DNA of 64,000 nt, from NCBI RefSeq assembly GCF_000423325.1, contig NZ_AUHT01000004.1, positions 62,001-126,000 on the forward strand, given 5' to 3'. Below, piece after piece: positions 33,304 to 42,609 of the stretch (position 1 is the first letter of the stretch; the number at the start of each line of letters is the position of its first letter). Under the pieces are notes generated by a model. It ran no database searches. It had not been told where the DNA came from and was given only the letters and a program-made list of their open reading frames with translations. Origin of the DNA: Lysobacter defluvii IMMIB APB-9 = DSM 18482. GTDB lineage: Bacteria; Pseudomonadota; Gammaproteobacteria; Xanthomonadales; Xanthomonadaceae. The position numbers and the translations under genes are program-made.

Positions 33304-34164
33304 CTAGTATTCGTCCTCGTCGCGCGCTTCGCGGCCCTGCTGGCGGATCAGGGCGACCTCGCGGGCGTCGTTGATCGCCTCGCGCACGCTGTCCAGGTCC
33401 ACCTCGCGCTCGTCGAAGGTGTACTTCCCGGTCAGCGGGGTGTCCGGCTGCAGGCGGCCGGCCTCGAACAGCGCCCACATCTCCTCGCCGTACCAGGTGT
33501 CGAGCAATTCCGGCGCCCAGCGGCCCAGGGCCGCGGTGAGGTTGTTGACGTCGCGCAGCAGCATCGTGCGCGCGGCGTTGTTGCCGGCGGCGTTGACCAC
33601 CTGCGGGAAGTCGATGATCACCGGGCCGTCGGGGCCGACCAGCACGTTGTACGCCGACAGGTCACCGTGGATCAGGCCGCAGCACAGCATCCGCACCACG
33701 TCGCGCACCAGCACCCGGTGGAACTCGCGTGCCTGCTCGGCGCTGAGCTCGACCTCGCCCAGGCGCGGGGCGGAAAAGCCATCCGGGCCGGTGACCAGTT
33801 CCATCACCAGCACGCCGTGGAAGAAGCCGTGCGGCTCCGGCACGCGGACGCCGGCCGCGCGCAGCTGGTACAGCGCGTCGACCTCGGTGTTCTTCCACTC
33901 CTCTTCCTGCTGGCGCCGGCCGTAGCGGCTGCCGCTGGCCACGGCGCGCGCCTCGCGGCTGCCGCGCGACTTGCGGCCTTCCTGGTACTGCACGCGCTTC
34001 TGGAAGCTGCGCTGGGCCATGTCCTTGTAGACCTTGGCACAGCGCACCTCGTCGCCGGAGCGGACGACGTACACCGCCGCCTCCTTCCCGCTCTTGAGCG
34101 GGCGCAGCACTTCGTCGATGACGCCTTCCTCGATCAGCGTCAGCAGGCTTGCAGGGGTTCTCAC
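33304..34164 (-). CDS. RIO1-type atypical serine kinase
   Basis: A 286-residue protein with the RIO kinase signatures: LKSGKEAAVYVVRSGDEVRCAKVY (P-loop-like and the ATP-contacting Lys), VLVMELVTG (hinge), LCCGLIHGDLSAYNVLVG (catalytic Asp) and PVIIDFPQVV (metal Asp). The N-terminal RSFQKRVQYQEGR segment is typical of the bacterial PA4780-like branch. Its substrate in bacteria is not established. The start overlaps the pdxY stop by four bases (ATGA), and the stop is two bases from the pseudouridine synthase start, so all three are co-translated. Confidence 0.93.
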   Translation of the reverse strand: MRTPASLLTLIEEGVIDEVLRPLKSGKEAAVYVVRSGDEVRCAKVYKDMAQRSFQKRVQYQEGRKSRGSREARAVASGSRYGRRQQEEEWKNTEVDALYQLRAAGVRVPEPHGFFHGVLVMELVTGPDGFSAPRLGEVELSAEQAREFHRVLVRDVVRMLCCGLIHGDLSAYNVLVGPDGPVIIDFPQVVNAAGNNAARTMLLRDVNNLTAALGRWAPELLDTWYGEEMWALFEAGRLQPDTPLTGKYTFDEREVDLDSVREAINDAREVALIRQQGREARDEDEY

Positions 34165-34997
34165 TGGGTCAGGGTCCCGGGCGGCAGCAGCAGCTCGCTG
34201 CAGCCGGCCTCGTTGGTATGGCGGAGGGCGGCAAGCACCGCTTCGTAGGCGCGGGTGGCCGCGTCGACGATGCCGTGGCCCTGCAGCAGGCTCGCGGCGA
34301 CGGTCGCGGTGAACAGGTCGCCGGTGCCCTTGGGCGTGATCGGCAGCCGCGGATGCACCAGCACCTCGGTACCGGTGCGGGTGACCACGGCGATCTTCAT
34401 CTCGTCATCGGCGCAGGTGTCCGGCGCGGCGCTGGTCACGGCCAGCCACTGGGTGCGGCCGACCAGCAGCGTGCGCGCGGCGGCGATCACCTCGTCGACG
34501 GTGCCTACCGGCATCCCGGTCAGCTGGGCGATCTCGAAGCCATTGGGGGTCAGGCCGGTTGCATGGCCGGCCAACCGCTCGCGGAAGGTGCGGACCAGCG
34601 TGGGATCGACATATACGCCGTGGTCGTGGTCGCCCATGACCGGGTCGATGACCAGCATCGCGTCCGCCGGCCGGCCCTGTCCGCGGTCCCACCAGTCCAG
34701 CAGCGCCTCGAACTGCCCGCGGCTGCCCAGGTAGCCGACCACCACCGCCTGCAGGTGCTGCAGGGCGTCGCGCGCGACCAGGTCGTCCAAGTAGCCCGCG
34801 AACCAGTCCACCGGCAGCGCGCCGCCGTGCACGGTGGGGTAGTGCGGGGTGTTGCTGAGCACCACGGTCGGCACCGCGGCCACGGCCAGCCCCAGGCGCT
34901 GCAGCAGCGGCACGGTGATGGTGTTGCCGACGCTGCCGTAGACGACCTGCGACATGATCGACAGCACGTCGATGTGCAGGGGGTCCTCAGCGGCCAT
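34161..34997 (-). CDS. pdxY: Pyridoxal kinase PdxY
   Basis: A 278-residue ribokinase-fold enzyme. VLSIMSQVVYGSVGNT at the start, NTPHYPTVHGG, DPVMGDHDHGVYVDP, TPNGFEIAQLTG and PKGTGDLFTATVAASLLQGHG (the anion hole and catalytic Asp) identify pyridoxal/pyridoxine kinase. It phosphorylates vitamin B6 vitamers in the salvage pathway to PLP. The ATG at 34997 is taken because similarity begins at once after it. First gene of the pdxY-RIO kinase-pseudouridine synthase operon. Confidence 0.93.
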   Translation of the reverse strand: MAAEDPLHIDVLSIMSQVVYGSVGNTITVPLLQRLGLAVAAVPTVVLSNTPHYPTVHGGALPVDWFAGYLDDLVARDALQHLQAVVVGYLGSRGQFEALLDWWDRGQGRPADAMLVIDPVMGDHDHGVYVDPTLVRTFRERLAGHATGLTPNGFEIAQLTGMPVGTVDEVIAAARTLLVGRTQWLAVTSAAPDTCADDEMKIAVVTRTGTEVLVHPRLPITPKGTGDLFTATVAASLLQGHGIVDAATRAYEAVLAALRHTNEAGCSELLLPPGTLTQ

Positions 34998-35075
34998 GCT
35001 TCGGGTTGGGCATGCGGGTGCGTCCTGGTGGGCGGGCGGCCATTGTCGCACCCGCCAACGCGCGCCGCCCGGTCC

Positions 35076-36236
35076 TCAACCGGACGTCAGTTGGCCGAGG
35101 AACAGCAGCAGGGTGGCCACGATCAGCATCAGCAGGTAGATGCCGCCCACGACCAGGTACTTGAGGGCGGTCAGCCACCACGATTCCCCATACACCGCCT
35201 TCTGCATCAGCAGCAGGTACGCCGGCATCCACAGGAAGGCCGCCGCGAGCAGCAGGTTGAGGACGACGTGCAGCGGCGGCCACGCGATCCATTCGCCGAC
35301 GGCCAGCAGCAGGAACGCCAGCAACAGCATCAGCAGCAGGAACACGTGGCTGTACAGCGCCACCACCAGGTGCTCCAGGTACAGCCGCGGGGTATTGAGG
35401 TACGCCACCTTCAGCATGAGGGCCAGCACCGGCACCAGGAGGAACAGCGCGGTGGGCGCGCCCGACATGATCGCGCGCAGCCAGGTGTCCGCGCCGAAGC
35501 CCTCGCCGGACTGCATGTTGGCCTGCAGGTTGCCGATGCGCCGGTTGAGCCAGTCGTTGGCGAAGCCGGGCAGCCAGCCGATGCGCATCGGGTTGGTCTC
35601 GGCATCCCAGTCGCCCCGGTGCCCGAACAGGTCCACGCGAAGGCGCGACCCGGTCGGGACCGGCTCCGCGCCATCCGGAGAAGTCCCGAGCTCCCGGGCG
35701 CGCCGGGCGGCCGCCTCGCGCAGGCGCCCCTCGGCGGTGGCGAGCACGGCGTCCAGCGCCGGAGTGTCCTTGTCCGGCCCCGAGCGTGCCTGCGCCAGTT
35801 CCCCGAGCATGCGGTCGCGGATCGCCTCCACCTCTTCGACGCTGCCGGCCGCGGCGATCTCCTCCACGCCGCTGACCTGGACCACGTCGCCGTCCACGTG
35901 CACCGCCAGGGTGCCGATGAAGAAGGTCAGGACGCTCAGGATCACGAACAGCCGCAGCGGCGCGATATAGCGGGCGCGGTGACCGGCGAGGTAGTTGATC
36001 GCCACCAGCCCAGGAACCCACAGGTCGCGCAGGGTGCGGAACACGCGCCCGTCGAGGTGCCAGAAGGCCTCGAAGAACTCCTCCACGGCATGGCCGAGGT
36101 GGCGCACCGGGTTGTGCACCGACTGGCCGCAGTCATGGCAGTACGGGCCCTGGAGCGGGGCGGCGCAGTTCTCGCAGCGCGGCGCGGGCGGGGGAATCGG
36201 CTCCCCGCCCGGATCGGTGATGGTGTCTTCGCTCAC
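35076..36236 (-). CDS. DUF3667 membrane protein with N-terminal zinc ribbon
   Basis: A 386-residue protein. Residues 20-38 (CENCAAPLQGPYCHDCGQ) form a two-CxxC zinc ribbon, followed by VRHLGHAVEEFFEAFWHLDGRVFRTLRDLW and PGLVAINYLAGHRARYIAPLRLF, the DUF3667 core. One helix at about 90-110 is followed by a soluble loop of 150 residues and then four or five membrane helices. A role is unknown. No clear partner; the pdxY gene begins 78 bases downstream on the same strand. Confidence 0.88.
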   Translation of the reverse strand: MSEDTITDPGGEPIPPPAPRCENCAAPLQGPYCHDCGQSVHNPVRHLGHAVEEFFEAFWHLDGRVFRTLRDLWVPGLVAINYLAGHRARYIAPLRLFVILSVLTFFIGTLAVHVDGDVVQVSGVEEIAAAGSVEEVEAIRDRMLGELAQARSGPDKDTPALDAVLATAEGRLREAAARRARELGTSPDGAEPVPTGSRLRVDLFGHRGDWDAETNPMRIGWLPGFANDWLNRRIGNLQANMQSGEGFGADTWLRAIMSGAPTALFLLVPVLALMLKVAYLNTPRLYLEHLVVALYSHVFLLLMLLLAFLLLAVGEWIAWPPLHVVLNLLLAAAFLWMPAYLLLMQKAVYGESWWLTALKYLVVGGIYLLMLIVATLLLFLGQLTSG

Positions 36237-36418
36237 GTCGGGTCCCCGGTGCCGTGCTGGCGGGGGAACGATAACGGGCGCCAGGGACCTGCGCCAGAAG
36301 CCATGGACCTTGCGGTCCGCGGTTGCACCGGCAATCGGGCTTCACGCGGTTGCCGCCCGGACTGGCACATGCTCGCCTGACCGGTACCCCGCGGCATGGA
36401 CCGTGACGAGGAGGCCTG

Positions 36419-37684
36419 ATGAACCCGCTCACCGAAGCGCTCGCAGCCCGATTCGAAGAAATCGCCCCCGGGCTGCTGGAGATCTACAAGGACCTGCACC
36501 GCAACCCGGAGCTGTCGATGGAGGAGCATCGCAGCGCGGGAATCGCCGCCGACTACATCGAAGGGCTCGGGTACGAGGTGACCCGCGGGGTCGGCATCAC
36601 CGGCGTGGTCGGCGTGCTGCGCAACGGCGAGGGGCCGACGGTCATGCTGCGCGGCGACATGGACGCGCTGCCGATGCCGGAGGACACCGGGCTGCCGTAC
36701 TCCAGCCGGGTTCCGGGCGTCGCGCATTCCTGCGGGCACGACCTGCACATGGCCTGGCTGATGGGGGCGGCGCGGGTGCTTGCCGAGGCGCGGGATGCCT
36801 GGAGCGGCACCGTGCTGGTGGTCTTCCAGCCTGGCGAGGAGGTGGCCCAGGGCGCCGCGGCCATGGTGGCCGACTGGGACCAGGCGGGCCTGCCGCAGGC
36901 CGACGTGGTCCTAGGCCAGCACGTGATGGTGGGCCCGGCGGGGACGGTCAGCTACCGGCCGGGCGTCATCCTATCGGCAGGCGATAGCCTGCAGGTGACG
37001 CTCCACGGGCGGGGCGCGCACGGCTCGCAACCCCAGAACTCGGTCGACCCGGTGGTCATGGCGGCGTCGACGGTGCTGCGGCTACAGACGGTGGTCTCGC
37101 GCGAGGTCTCGCCGCTGGACAGCGCGGTGCTGACCATCGGTTCGCTGCAGGCCGGGACCAAGGAGAACATCATCCCGGAAGAGGCCACCATCAAGCTCAA
37201 CATGCGCACCTACGACGAGGGCGTGCGCGAGCACATGCTGGGCGCGGTGAAGCGCATCTGCTGTGCCGAGGCCGATGCCTCCGCCGCGCCGAAGCCGCCG
37301 GAGTTCACCACCCTCAGCCGCTATCCGCTCACCGACAACGATCCGGAGGCGACCGCGCGGGTGGTGGAGGCGTTCCGGAGCCAGTTCGGCGAGAGCCGGG
37401 TGTACGAGACGAAGCCGGCCGCGGCGAGCGAGGACTTCAGCGAGTTCGGGCGCGCCTGGGGCGTGCCGTACGTGTTCTGGTTCGTGGGCGGTACCGATCC
37501 GGACACCTATGAACAGCACCGGCGCGAGGGACGCCTCAAGGACATCCCGAGCAACCACTCGCCACGCTTCGCGCCGGTGCTGGACCCGACCCTGAGGACC
37601 GGACTGGAAGCCATGCTGGGCGCGGCTTCGGCCTGGCTCTGCGCGCCGGCGCGAACCGGCAACCCTGGAGGAGGCACGCCATGA
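36419..37684 (+). CDS. M20 family amidohydrolase (hippurate hydrolase/IAA-amino acid hydrolase-like)
   Basis: A 421-residue metallopeptidase-family enzyme with IYKDLHRNPELSMEEHRSAG, VMLRGDMDALPM, PGVAHSCGHDLHMAW (metal ligands), VLVVFQPGEEVAQGA (catalytic Glu), the dimerisation motif LHGRGAHGSQPQNSVDPV and TKENIIPEEATIKLNMRT. It would hydrolyse N-acyl amino acids. There is no signal peptide. GAGGAGG lies at ideal distance before the ATG. Its stop overlaps the start of the MFS transporter gene by ATGA, so uptake or export of substrate or product is likely coupled. Confidence 0.92.
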   Translation: MNPLTEALAARFEEIAPGLLEIYKDLHRNPELSMEEHRSAGIAADYIEGLGYEVTRGVGITGVVGVLRNGEGPTVMLRGDMDALPMPEDTGLPYSSRVPGVAHSCGHDLHMAWLMGAARVLAEARDAWSGTVLVVFQPGEEVAQGAAAMVADWDQAGLPQADVVLGQHVMVGPAGTVSYRPGVILSAGDSLQVTLHGRGAHGSQPQNSVDPVVMAASTVLRLQTVVSREVSPLDSAVLTIGSLQAGTKENIIPEEATIKLNMRTYDEGVREHMLGAVKRICCAEADASAAPKPPEFTTLSRYPLTDNDPEATARVVEAFRSQFGESRVYETKPAAASEDFSEFGRAWGVPYVFWFVGGTDPDTYEQHRREGRLKDIPSNHSPRFAPVLDPTLRTGLEAMLGAASAWLCAPARTGNPGGGTP

Positions 37685-39177
37685 GCACCGTCGCCGGTTC
37701 GATTCCCGTCCCACCTCGCGCGCGCCAGGAGCCGGCGGGCTTCGTCGGCAACGACCGCCTGCTGGTGGGCATGATCCTCGGGGTGCTGACGTTCTGGCTG
37801 TTCGCCCAGAGCACCCTCAACATCGCCCCCGACATGCAGCGCGACCTCGGCATCGGGGCGGGCACCATGACCGGCGCCGTGGCCGCCGCGGCGTTGTTCT
37901 CCGGGATCTTCATCGTGGTCGCCGGCGGACTGGCGGACCGTTTCGGCCGCATGCGCGTCCTGCGGACCGGCTTCATGCTCGGCATCGCCGGGTCGCTGCT
38001 GGTCGGGCTGGCGCCGGCAGGGGGGCTGGGGACGGGCATGCTGTTGCTCGGCCGCGCGCTGCAGGGGCTTTCGGCCGCCTGCATCATGCCGGCCAGCCTG
38101 TCACTGGTGAAGGCGTACTGGGACGGCGCGGCGCGCCAGCGCGCGGTGAGCCTGTGGTCGATCGGCTCCTGGGGCGGCGGTGGCCTGGCCGCGCTGTTCG
38201 GGGGACTGGTGGCGCAGTCGCTGGGCTGGCGCTGGATCTTCTTCCTGTCGATCGCGGTGTCGCTGGTGGGACTGTGGATGATCCGCGGCACGCCCGAGAG
38301 CAAGGCGGACAGCAGCGGCCCGTACCGCTTCGACTTCGCCGGCGTGCTGACCTTCATGGTGGCGATGATCGCGCTGCAGGTGCTGGTCCTGCAGGGGGCC
38401 ACGCTCGGCTGGGCGAGCCCGCTGGCGTTGGGCCTTGCGGCCGTGACGGTGGTCGCCGCGGTGGCGTTCTACCGCATCGAGTCAAGCAAGAGCGACGGCT
38501 TCGTCGACCTGGGGCTGTTCCGCAACCGCACCTACACCGGCGCGACGCTGTCCAACTTCCTGATCAACGCGACCGTCGGCATGCAGCTGGTGTCCCTGCA
38601 GCTGGTTCAGATGGGCGGCGGCATGAGCGCGCAGCAGGCGGGGATGCTCACGCTGGGCTATGCGATCGCGATCATCGCCTTCATCCGGGTCGGCGAGAAG
38701 CTGCTGCAGCGATTCGGCCCCCGCAAGCCGATGGTGTGGGGCTGCGCGATCACCGGCCTGGCGATCGTGCTGCTGATGCCCACCAACGTGATGCTCGACT
38801 CCTACCGGCTGGTCGCCATCATCGGCTACACGCTGTTTGGCCTGGGCCTGGCGTTCTACGCCACGCCGTCCACCGACGCGGCACTGGCCAACCTTCCGAT
38901 GGAGCAGTCCGGTTCCGGCGCGGGCATCTACAAGATGGCCTCGTCACTGGGCGCGGCGCTGGGGGTGGCGATTTCCGGGGCGATCTTCACCGCCTTGGGG
39001 ACCGGCGAGGGCGTGCGCTGGCTGGAAGGGGTGATCACCTTCGCCGGGCGCACCGACAACCTGGCGGTGCGCGAGGCCGCGATGGTCGCGCTGGGCTTCA
39101 ACGTGCTGATGGTCGTGGCGGCGATCGCGTCGATCATGCTCACCATTCCCGCCGGCAAGCGGGCCGACCCGCGCTAG
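37681..39177 (+). CDS. MFS transporter (14-helix DHA2-like)
   Basis: A 498-residue membrane protein with LVGMILGVLTFWLFAQSTLNIAPDM in helix 1, GGLADRFGRMRVLRTG in loop 2-3, and RALQGLSAACIMPASLSLVKAYW, a motif of the DHA2 drug-efflux type. About 14 hydrophobic segments are visible. The close coupling to the M20 amidohydrolase (four-base overlap) suggests that the two handle the same acylated compound. Its 3' end overlaps the convergent response-regulator gene by four bases (CTAG shared by both stops). Confidence 0.9.
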   Translation: MSTVAGSIPVPPRARQEPAGFVGNDRLLVGMILGVLTFWLFAQSTLNIAPDMQRDLGIGAGTMTGAVAAAALFSGIFIVVAGGLADRFGRMRVLRTGFMLGIAGSLLVGLAPAGGLGTGMLLLGRALQGLSAACIMPASLSLVKAYWDGAARQRAVSLWSIGSWGGGGLAALFGGLVAQSLGWRWIFFLSIAVSLVGLWMIRGTPESKADSSGPYRFDFAGVLTFMVAMIALQVLVLQGATLGWASPLALGLAAVTVVAAVAFYRIESSKSDGFVDLGLFRNRTYTGATLSNFLINATVGMQLVSLQLVQMGGGMSAQQAGMLTLGYAIAIIAFIRVGEKLLQRFGPRKPMVWGCAITGLAIVLLMPTNVMLDSYRLVAIIGYTLFGLGLAFYATPSTDAALANLPMEQSGSGAGIYKMASSLGAALGVAISGAIFTALGTGEGVRWLEGVITFAGRTDNLAVREAAMVALGFNVLMVVAAIASIMLTIPAGKRADPR

Positions 39178-39524
39178 GCCCCGAGTGCGGCGAACAGCTG
39201 GTGCATCCGGTACGGCTTGGGCAGGAAGGTCATCGCGTCCGGGATCGGCGGCAGCTGCGAGCGCTGGTAGCCCGACACCACGATGACCTGCACCGACGGA
39301 TGGCGCTCCAGCGCTTCGTTCGCCACCTGGAGTCCCGACACGCCCTCCGGCATGCACACGTCGGTCACCACGTGGGAATAGCCGCCGGACCCGCGCAGTC
39401 GCTCCAGTGCCTCCGCGCCGTTCCTCGCCACCGTGACCTCGATCCCGCGGTGGGAGAGGGCATCCTCGACGAGGAGCCGCAGGTCCGGTTCGTCTTCCAC
39501 CAGCAGGACGTGGAGCGGCGTCAT
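39174..39524 (-). CDS. Single-domain response regulator
   Basis: A 116-residue receiver domain: HVLLVEDEPDLRLLVEDAL with the acidic pair, VVTDVCMPEGVSGLQVA with the phosphorylated Asp (about D55), IVVSGYQ (the Thr/Ser switch) and FLPKPYRMHQL with the conserved Lys. No output domain. The ATG overlaps the end of the histidine kinase gene (ATGA), so it is the cognate partner. The pair resembles blue-light or PAS-type kinases with CheY-like regulators that work by phosphorelay or protein contacts. Confidence 0.92.
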   Translation of the reverse strand: MTPLHVLLVEDEPDLRLLVEDALSHRGIEVTVARNGAEALERLRGSGGYSHVVTDVCMPEGVSGLQVANEALERHPSVQVIVVSGYQRSQLPPIPDAMTFLPKPYRMHQLFAALGA

Positions 39525-40681
39525 CGGGGATCCGGGGTCACGGGCAGGACGAGGGTCACGCGGGTGCCGCGGCCGGGCGCGCTGTCCAGGTGGGCGTGCC
39601 CGCCGGACTGGGAGGCGAAGCCGAAGACCTGGCTGAGCCCGAGGCCGCTGCCGCGGCCCACGTCCTTGGTGGTGAAGAACGGTTCGAACACCCGCTCCTG
39701 CAGCTCCTCCGGAATGCCGGTGCCGTCATCGGCGACGGTGATCGCGACGAACCGCAGCGCGTCCGGTTCGACGGGGTGCTCCGCGGGGGCGGGGCCGACC
39801 GCCGGCGCGGTGGACAGGGTGATGGTGCCACCGGACGGCATCGCGTCGCGGCTGTTGCTGATCAGGTTCAGCAGGGCGGCCTCCAGCTGCGCGCGGTCCA
39901 CGTGGATGGCCGGCAGCCCAGGGGTGAGCTCGTGGCGCACGGTCACCTGGTCGCCGGCGCAGCGGCGGAACAGGTCCCGGTCGGCCTCGACCAGGGCGTT
40001 GGCGTCCACCGCTTCCGGCGCCAGGTTCTGGCCGCGCCCGAAGGCGAGCAGCTGCCGCGTGAGCACGATGCCGCGCTCGGAGGCGCGGGTGGCGGTCTCC
40101 ACCATCCGCCCGATGCGCTGGTCGGCGCTGGCGCTGCCGATCGCATCCAGGCTGTTGAGGATGATGGTCAGCAGGTTGTTGAAGTCGTGCGCCATGCCGA
40201 GCGTGAGCTCGCCGATGGCTTCCATCTTCTGCGCCTGCAACAGCGACTGGCGTGCCTGTTCCAGGCGCTGCTCGGCCTCGTACCGCGCAGTCACGTCGCG
40301 CGTGATCTTGGCGAAGCCGATCAGCTGGCCGCCCTCCCAGATCGGATCGATCACCACGCTGGCCATGAAGCGTGATCCGTCCTTGCGCAGCCGCCAGCCC
40401 TCGCCGCTGTAGCGGCCCTCGTTGCGGGCGGTCTCCAGGTTCGTCCACGGCAGCCCGGCCTCGGCGTCCGCGGCGTCATAGAAGCGCGAGAAGCTCGTGC
40501 CGATGACCTCGTCCGCAATGTAGCCCTTGATGCGCTCGCCGCCCGGGTTCCAGCTGCGGACGTAGCCCTCCGCATCGAGCATGTAGATGGCGTAGTCGGT
40601 GACGGAGTTGACCAGCAGCTCGAACTGGCGCGAGGTGTCACCAAGCCCCGGTCCGTATCTCTCCGCGATTGGATACTGCAT
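39521..40681 (-). CDS. PAS-domain sensor histidine kinase
   Basis: A 386-residue soluble kinase. One PAS domain (about 20-130: NSVTDYAIYMLDAEGYVRSWN, GERIKGYIADEVIGTSFSRFY) is followed by the dimerisation helix with MEAIGELTLGMAHDFNNLL (phosphorylated His at 165) and the catalytic domain with NLISNSRDAM (N-box), VADDGTGIP, FEPFFTTKDVGRGSGLGL and GTRVTLVLP. No membrane segment, so it senses a cytosolic signal; the PAS lacks an LOV-type GRNCRFLQ Cys motif, so a flavin photosensor is not supported. GGGGAG lies eight bases before the ATG. In an operon with the receiver gene. Confidence 0.93.
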   Translation of the reverse strand: MQYPIAERYGPGLGDTSRQFELLVNSVTDYAIYMLDAEGYVRSWNPGGERIKGYIADEVIGTSFSRFYDAADAEAGLPWTNLETARNEGRYSGEGWRLRKDGSRFMASVVIDPIWEGGQLIGFAKITRDVTARYEAEQRLEQARQSLLQAQKMEAIGELTLGMAHDFNNLLTIILNSLDAIGSASADQRIGRMVETATRASERGIVLTRQLLAFGRGQNLAPEAVDANALVEADRDLFRRCAGDQVTVRHELTPGLPAIHVDRAQLEAALLNLISNSRDAMPSGGTITLSTAPAVGPAPAEHPVEPDALRFVAITVADDGTGIPEELQERVFEPFFTTKDVGRGSGLGLSQVFGFASQSGGHAHLDSAPGRGTRVTLVLPVTPDPR

Positions 40682-40756
40682 CTGCTGCTCCCCTGTCAGC
40701 CGGGCGACGGTATGAATGCGGCTGTCAAGGGTGCGTCAAGGAACGGGCCGGCGGGC

Positions 40757-40912
40757 TCAGCGGTGCGGATCCGCGGACCCGGCGTCGTCGTCCGGCTCAC
40801 CCGCGGCGGCGGAATCGCGTCCCGCGCGCTTCTTTGCTTCCTTTTCCTCTTTCTTCTTCTTCTTGGCCAGCTCGCGCTGGCGCTTCTCAAATGAATAATT
40901 GGGCTTGGCCAC
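40757..40912 (-). CDS. Small lysine-rich conserved protein
   Basis: A 51-residue protein starting at GTG with VAKPNYSFEKRQRELAKKK, then a run of Lys/Glu and an acidic Asp-rich tail. AGGAG lies six bases before the GTG. This MAKPNYSFEKRQRE protein is widespread in xanthomonads and related bacteria as far as I recall, always small and without known function. The charged helix could bind nucleic acid. The long open frame upstream has no similarity and is not used. Confidence 0.75.
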   Translation of the reverse strand: MAKPNYSFEKRQRELAKKKKKEEKEAKKRAGRDSAAAGEPDDDAGSADPHR

Positions 40913-41010
40913 GAAGTCTCCTGTGAAAACGGGCGGCCAGTGTCTCATGCGGGCCTGCCAGGCGGGTCCCGATCTACCATGGGGTGATCGGCAGCGGATG
41001 GGGAGACGGG

Positions 41011-42609
41011 ATGAACAAGGGGTGGTCCAGGAGGGTGTTCCTCGGAGCGATGCTGGCCGGTGGCGCGTACGCGCTGCTGCCGCGCATCGCAGGCTCAGTG
41101 GTGCCGGGCCAAGCGCGTGTCCCCGGCTGGCTGCTGCGCGACGTGCTGCTGGTCGACGGCACCGGTGCACCCGGGCGGCGTACCGACGTGCTGGTGCGTG
41201 GCGACAGGATCGAGCACATCGGCCGGGTGCCGGACGCACGTGCGCGCGGACTCCGGGTAGTCGAGGGCGGGGGCCGGGTGCTCGCGCCGGGTTTCATCGA
41301 CCTGCACACCCACGGTAACCCGCTGCGCTCGGCGTTCACCCCCTTCCTGGCGATGGGCGTGACCACGGTGGTGCTCGGTCAGGACGGCGGCAGTCCCTCG
41401 CTGGAGAACGCGGGGCGGGAGCCCGGCAGCCTGCCGGCGTGGATGGACGCGGTGAATGCCGCCTCGCCTGACATCAATGTCGCCACGCTGTCCGGCCACG
41501 GCGCGCTGCGCCGCCGCGCCGGGATCGGCGACGGCACGCGCGAGCCCTCGGATGTCGAACTGGAGCGCCTGCAGGCCGTCCTCGAGGCGGACCTGCGCGC
41601 CGGTGCCTACGGGCTGTCGACCGGGCTGGAGTACGTGCCCGGCCGCTATGCGGGCAAGCGCGAGCTGGCGAGCCTGGGGCCGGTGGTCGCGCGCTTCGGC
41701 GGCGTCGCGATGAGCCACATGCGCTCGGAGGATGCCAGCGACGTGCGCGCCTCGATCCGCGAGCTGGTCGAGGCCAGTGGCCCCGCGCGGGCACACATTT
41801 CCCACCTGAAGATGGTCTACGGCAGGGACGAGTCCGAGGCCGTGGCGCTGCTGGAGTTCATCGACTCCCTGCGCAGGCCGGGACAGCCGCTGACCGCCGA
41901 TGCCTACCCCTACGAGGCGAGCTACACCGGGGTGGCGATCCTGTTCCCGGAGTGGGCGCTGCCCCCGAACGACTACGCCGCGGTGGGTGCCGCGCGCCGT
42001 GACGAACTGCGCGATTACCTGCAGCGCAGGATGGAACAGCGCGGCGGACCGGAAGCCCTGCTGTTCGGGACGGGCCCGCATGCGGGCAGCACGCTGGCGC
42101 AGGTCGCCGCGGCCAAGGGCGTGCCGTTCGCCGACGCACTGCTCGAGATCGGCCCCGGTGGCGGCCAGGCCGCCCACTTCGTGATGGACAAGGCACTGCA
42201 GGACCGGCTGCTGCTCGATCCGCGGGTGGCGGTCGCCTCCGATGGCTCGCCCGGCGGCAGCCATCCTCGCGGCGCCGGCACCTTCGCCCGCTGGATCGAG
42301 GACTTCGCCGTCCGGGAGCCGCGGGTCACGCTGGAGGAGGCCGTGCGCAAGGCGAGCTCGTTCCCTGCGTCGATCCTCGGGCTGTCGGACCGTGGCGTGG
42401 TCCGCCCCGGTGCGAAGGCCGACCTGGTGCTGTTCGACCCGTCACGGGTGCGCGCGCACGCCGACTACGTCAACCCGACCGCGATGGCGGAGGGCTTCGA
42501 CCTGGTGCTGGTGAACGGCCAGCCGGCGCTGGAGGACGGCGAGCCGGCCGCGCGGGCCGGGCGTCTGCTCCGGCGTGGCCGCGACGGGCAGGTACCATCG
42601 GGGGCATGA
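41011..42609 (+). CDS. N-acyl-D-amino acid deacylase / D-aminoacylase family amidohydrolase
   Basis: A 532-residue exported enzyme. WSRRVFLGAMLAGGAYALL at the N-terminus is a twin-arginine (Tat) type signal. The amidohydrolase core starts with LLRDVLLVDGTGAPGRRTDVLV, has the metal-site motif APGFIDLHTHGNP, GVTTVVLGQDGGS, GLSTGLEYVPGRYA, MSHMRSEDASD, HISHLKM, LTADAYPYEASYTG, VASDGSPGGSHPRGAGTFARW and DLVLFDP near the end. These are all typical of D-aminoacylases, which release D-amino acids from N-acyl forms. GGGGAGA lies before the ATG at 41011. The next gene overlaps by ATGA. Confidence 0.92.
   Translation: MNKGWSRRVFLGAMLAGGAYALLPRIAGSVVPGQARVPGWLLRDVLLVDGTGAPGRRTDVLVRGDRIEHIGRVPDARARGLRVVEGGGRVLAPGFIDLHTHGNPLRSAFTPFLAMGVTTVVLGQDGGSPSLENAGREPGSLPAWMDAVNAASPDINVATLSGHGALRRRAGIGDGTREPSDVELERLQAVLEADLRAGAYGLSTGLEYVPGRYAGKRELASLGPVVARFGGVAMSHMRSEDASDVRASIRELVEASGPARAHISHLKMVYGRDESEAVALLEFIDSLRRPGQPLTADAYPYEASYTGVAILFPEWALPPNDYAAVGAARRDELRDYLQRRMEQRGGPEALLFGTGPHAGSTLAQVAAAKGVPFADALLEIGPGGGQAAHFVMDKALQDRLLLDPRVAVASDGSPGGSHPRGAGTFARWIEDFAVREPRVTLEEAVRKASSFPASILGLSDRGVVRPGAKADLVLFDPSRVRAHADYVNPTAMAEGFDLVLVNGQPALEDGEPAARAGRLLRRGRDGQVPSGA

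Noticed and set aside
39521-40681. LOV photoreceptor kinase
   Set aside because: The PAS domain lacks the conserved Cys-containing GRNCRFLQ motif needed for flavin adduct formation.
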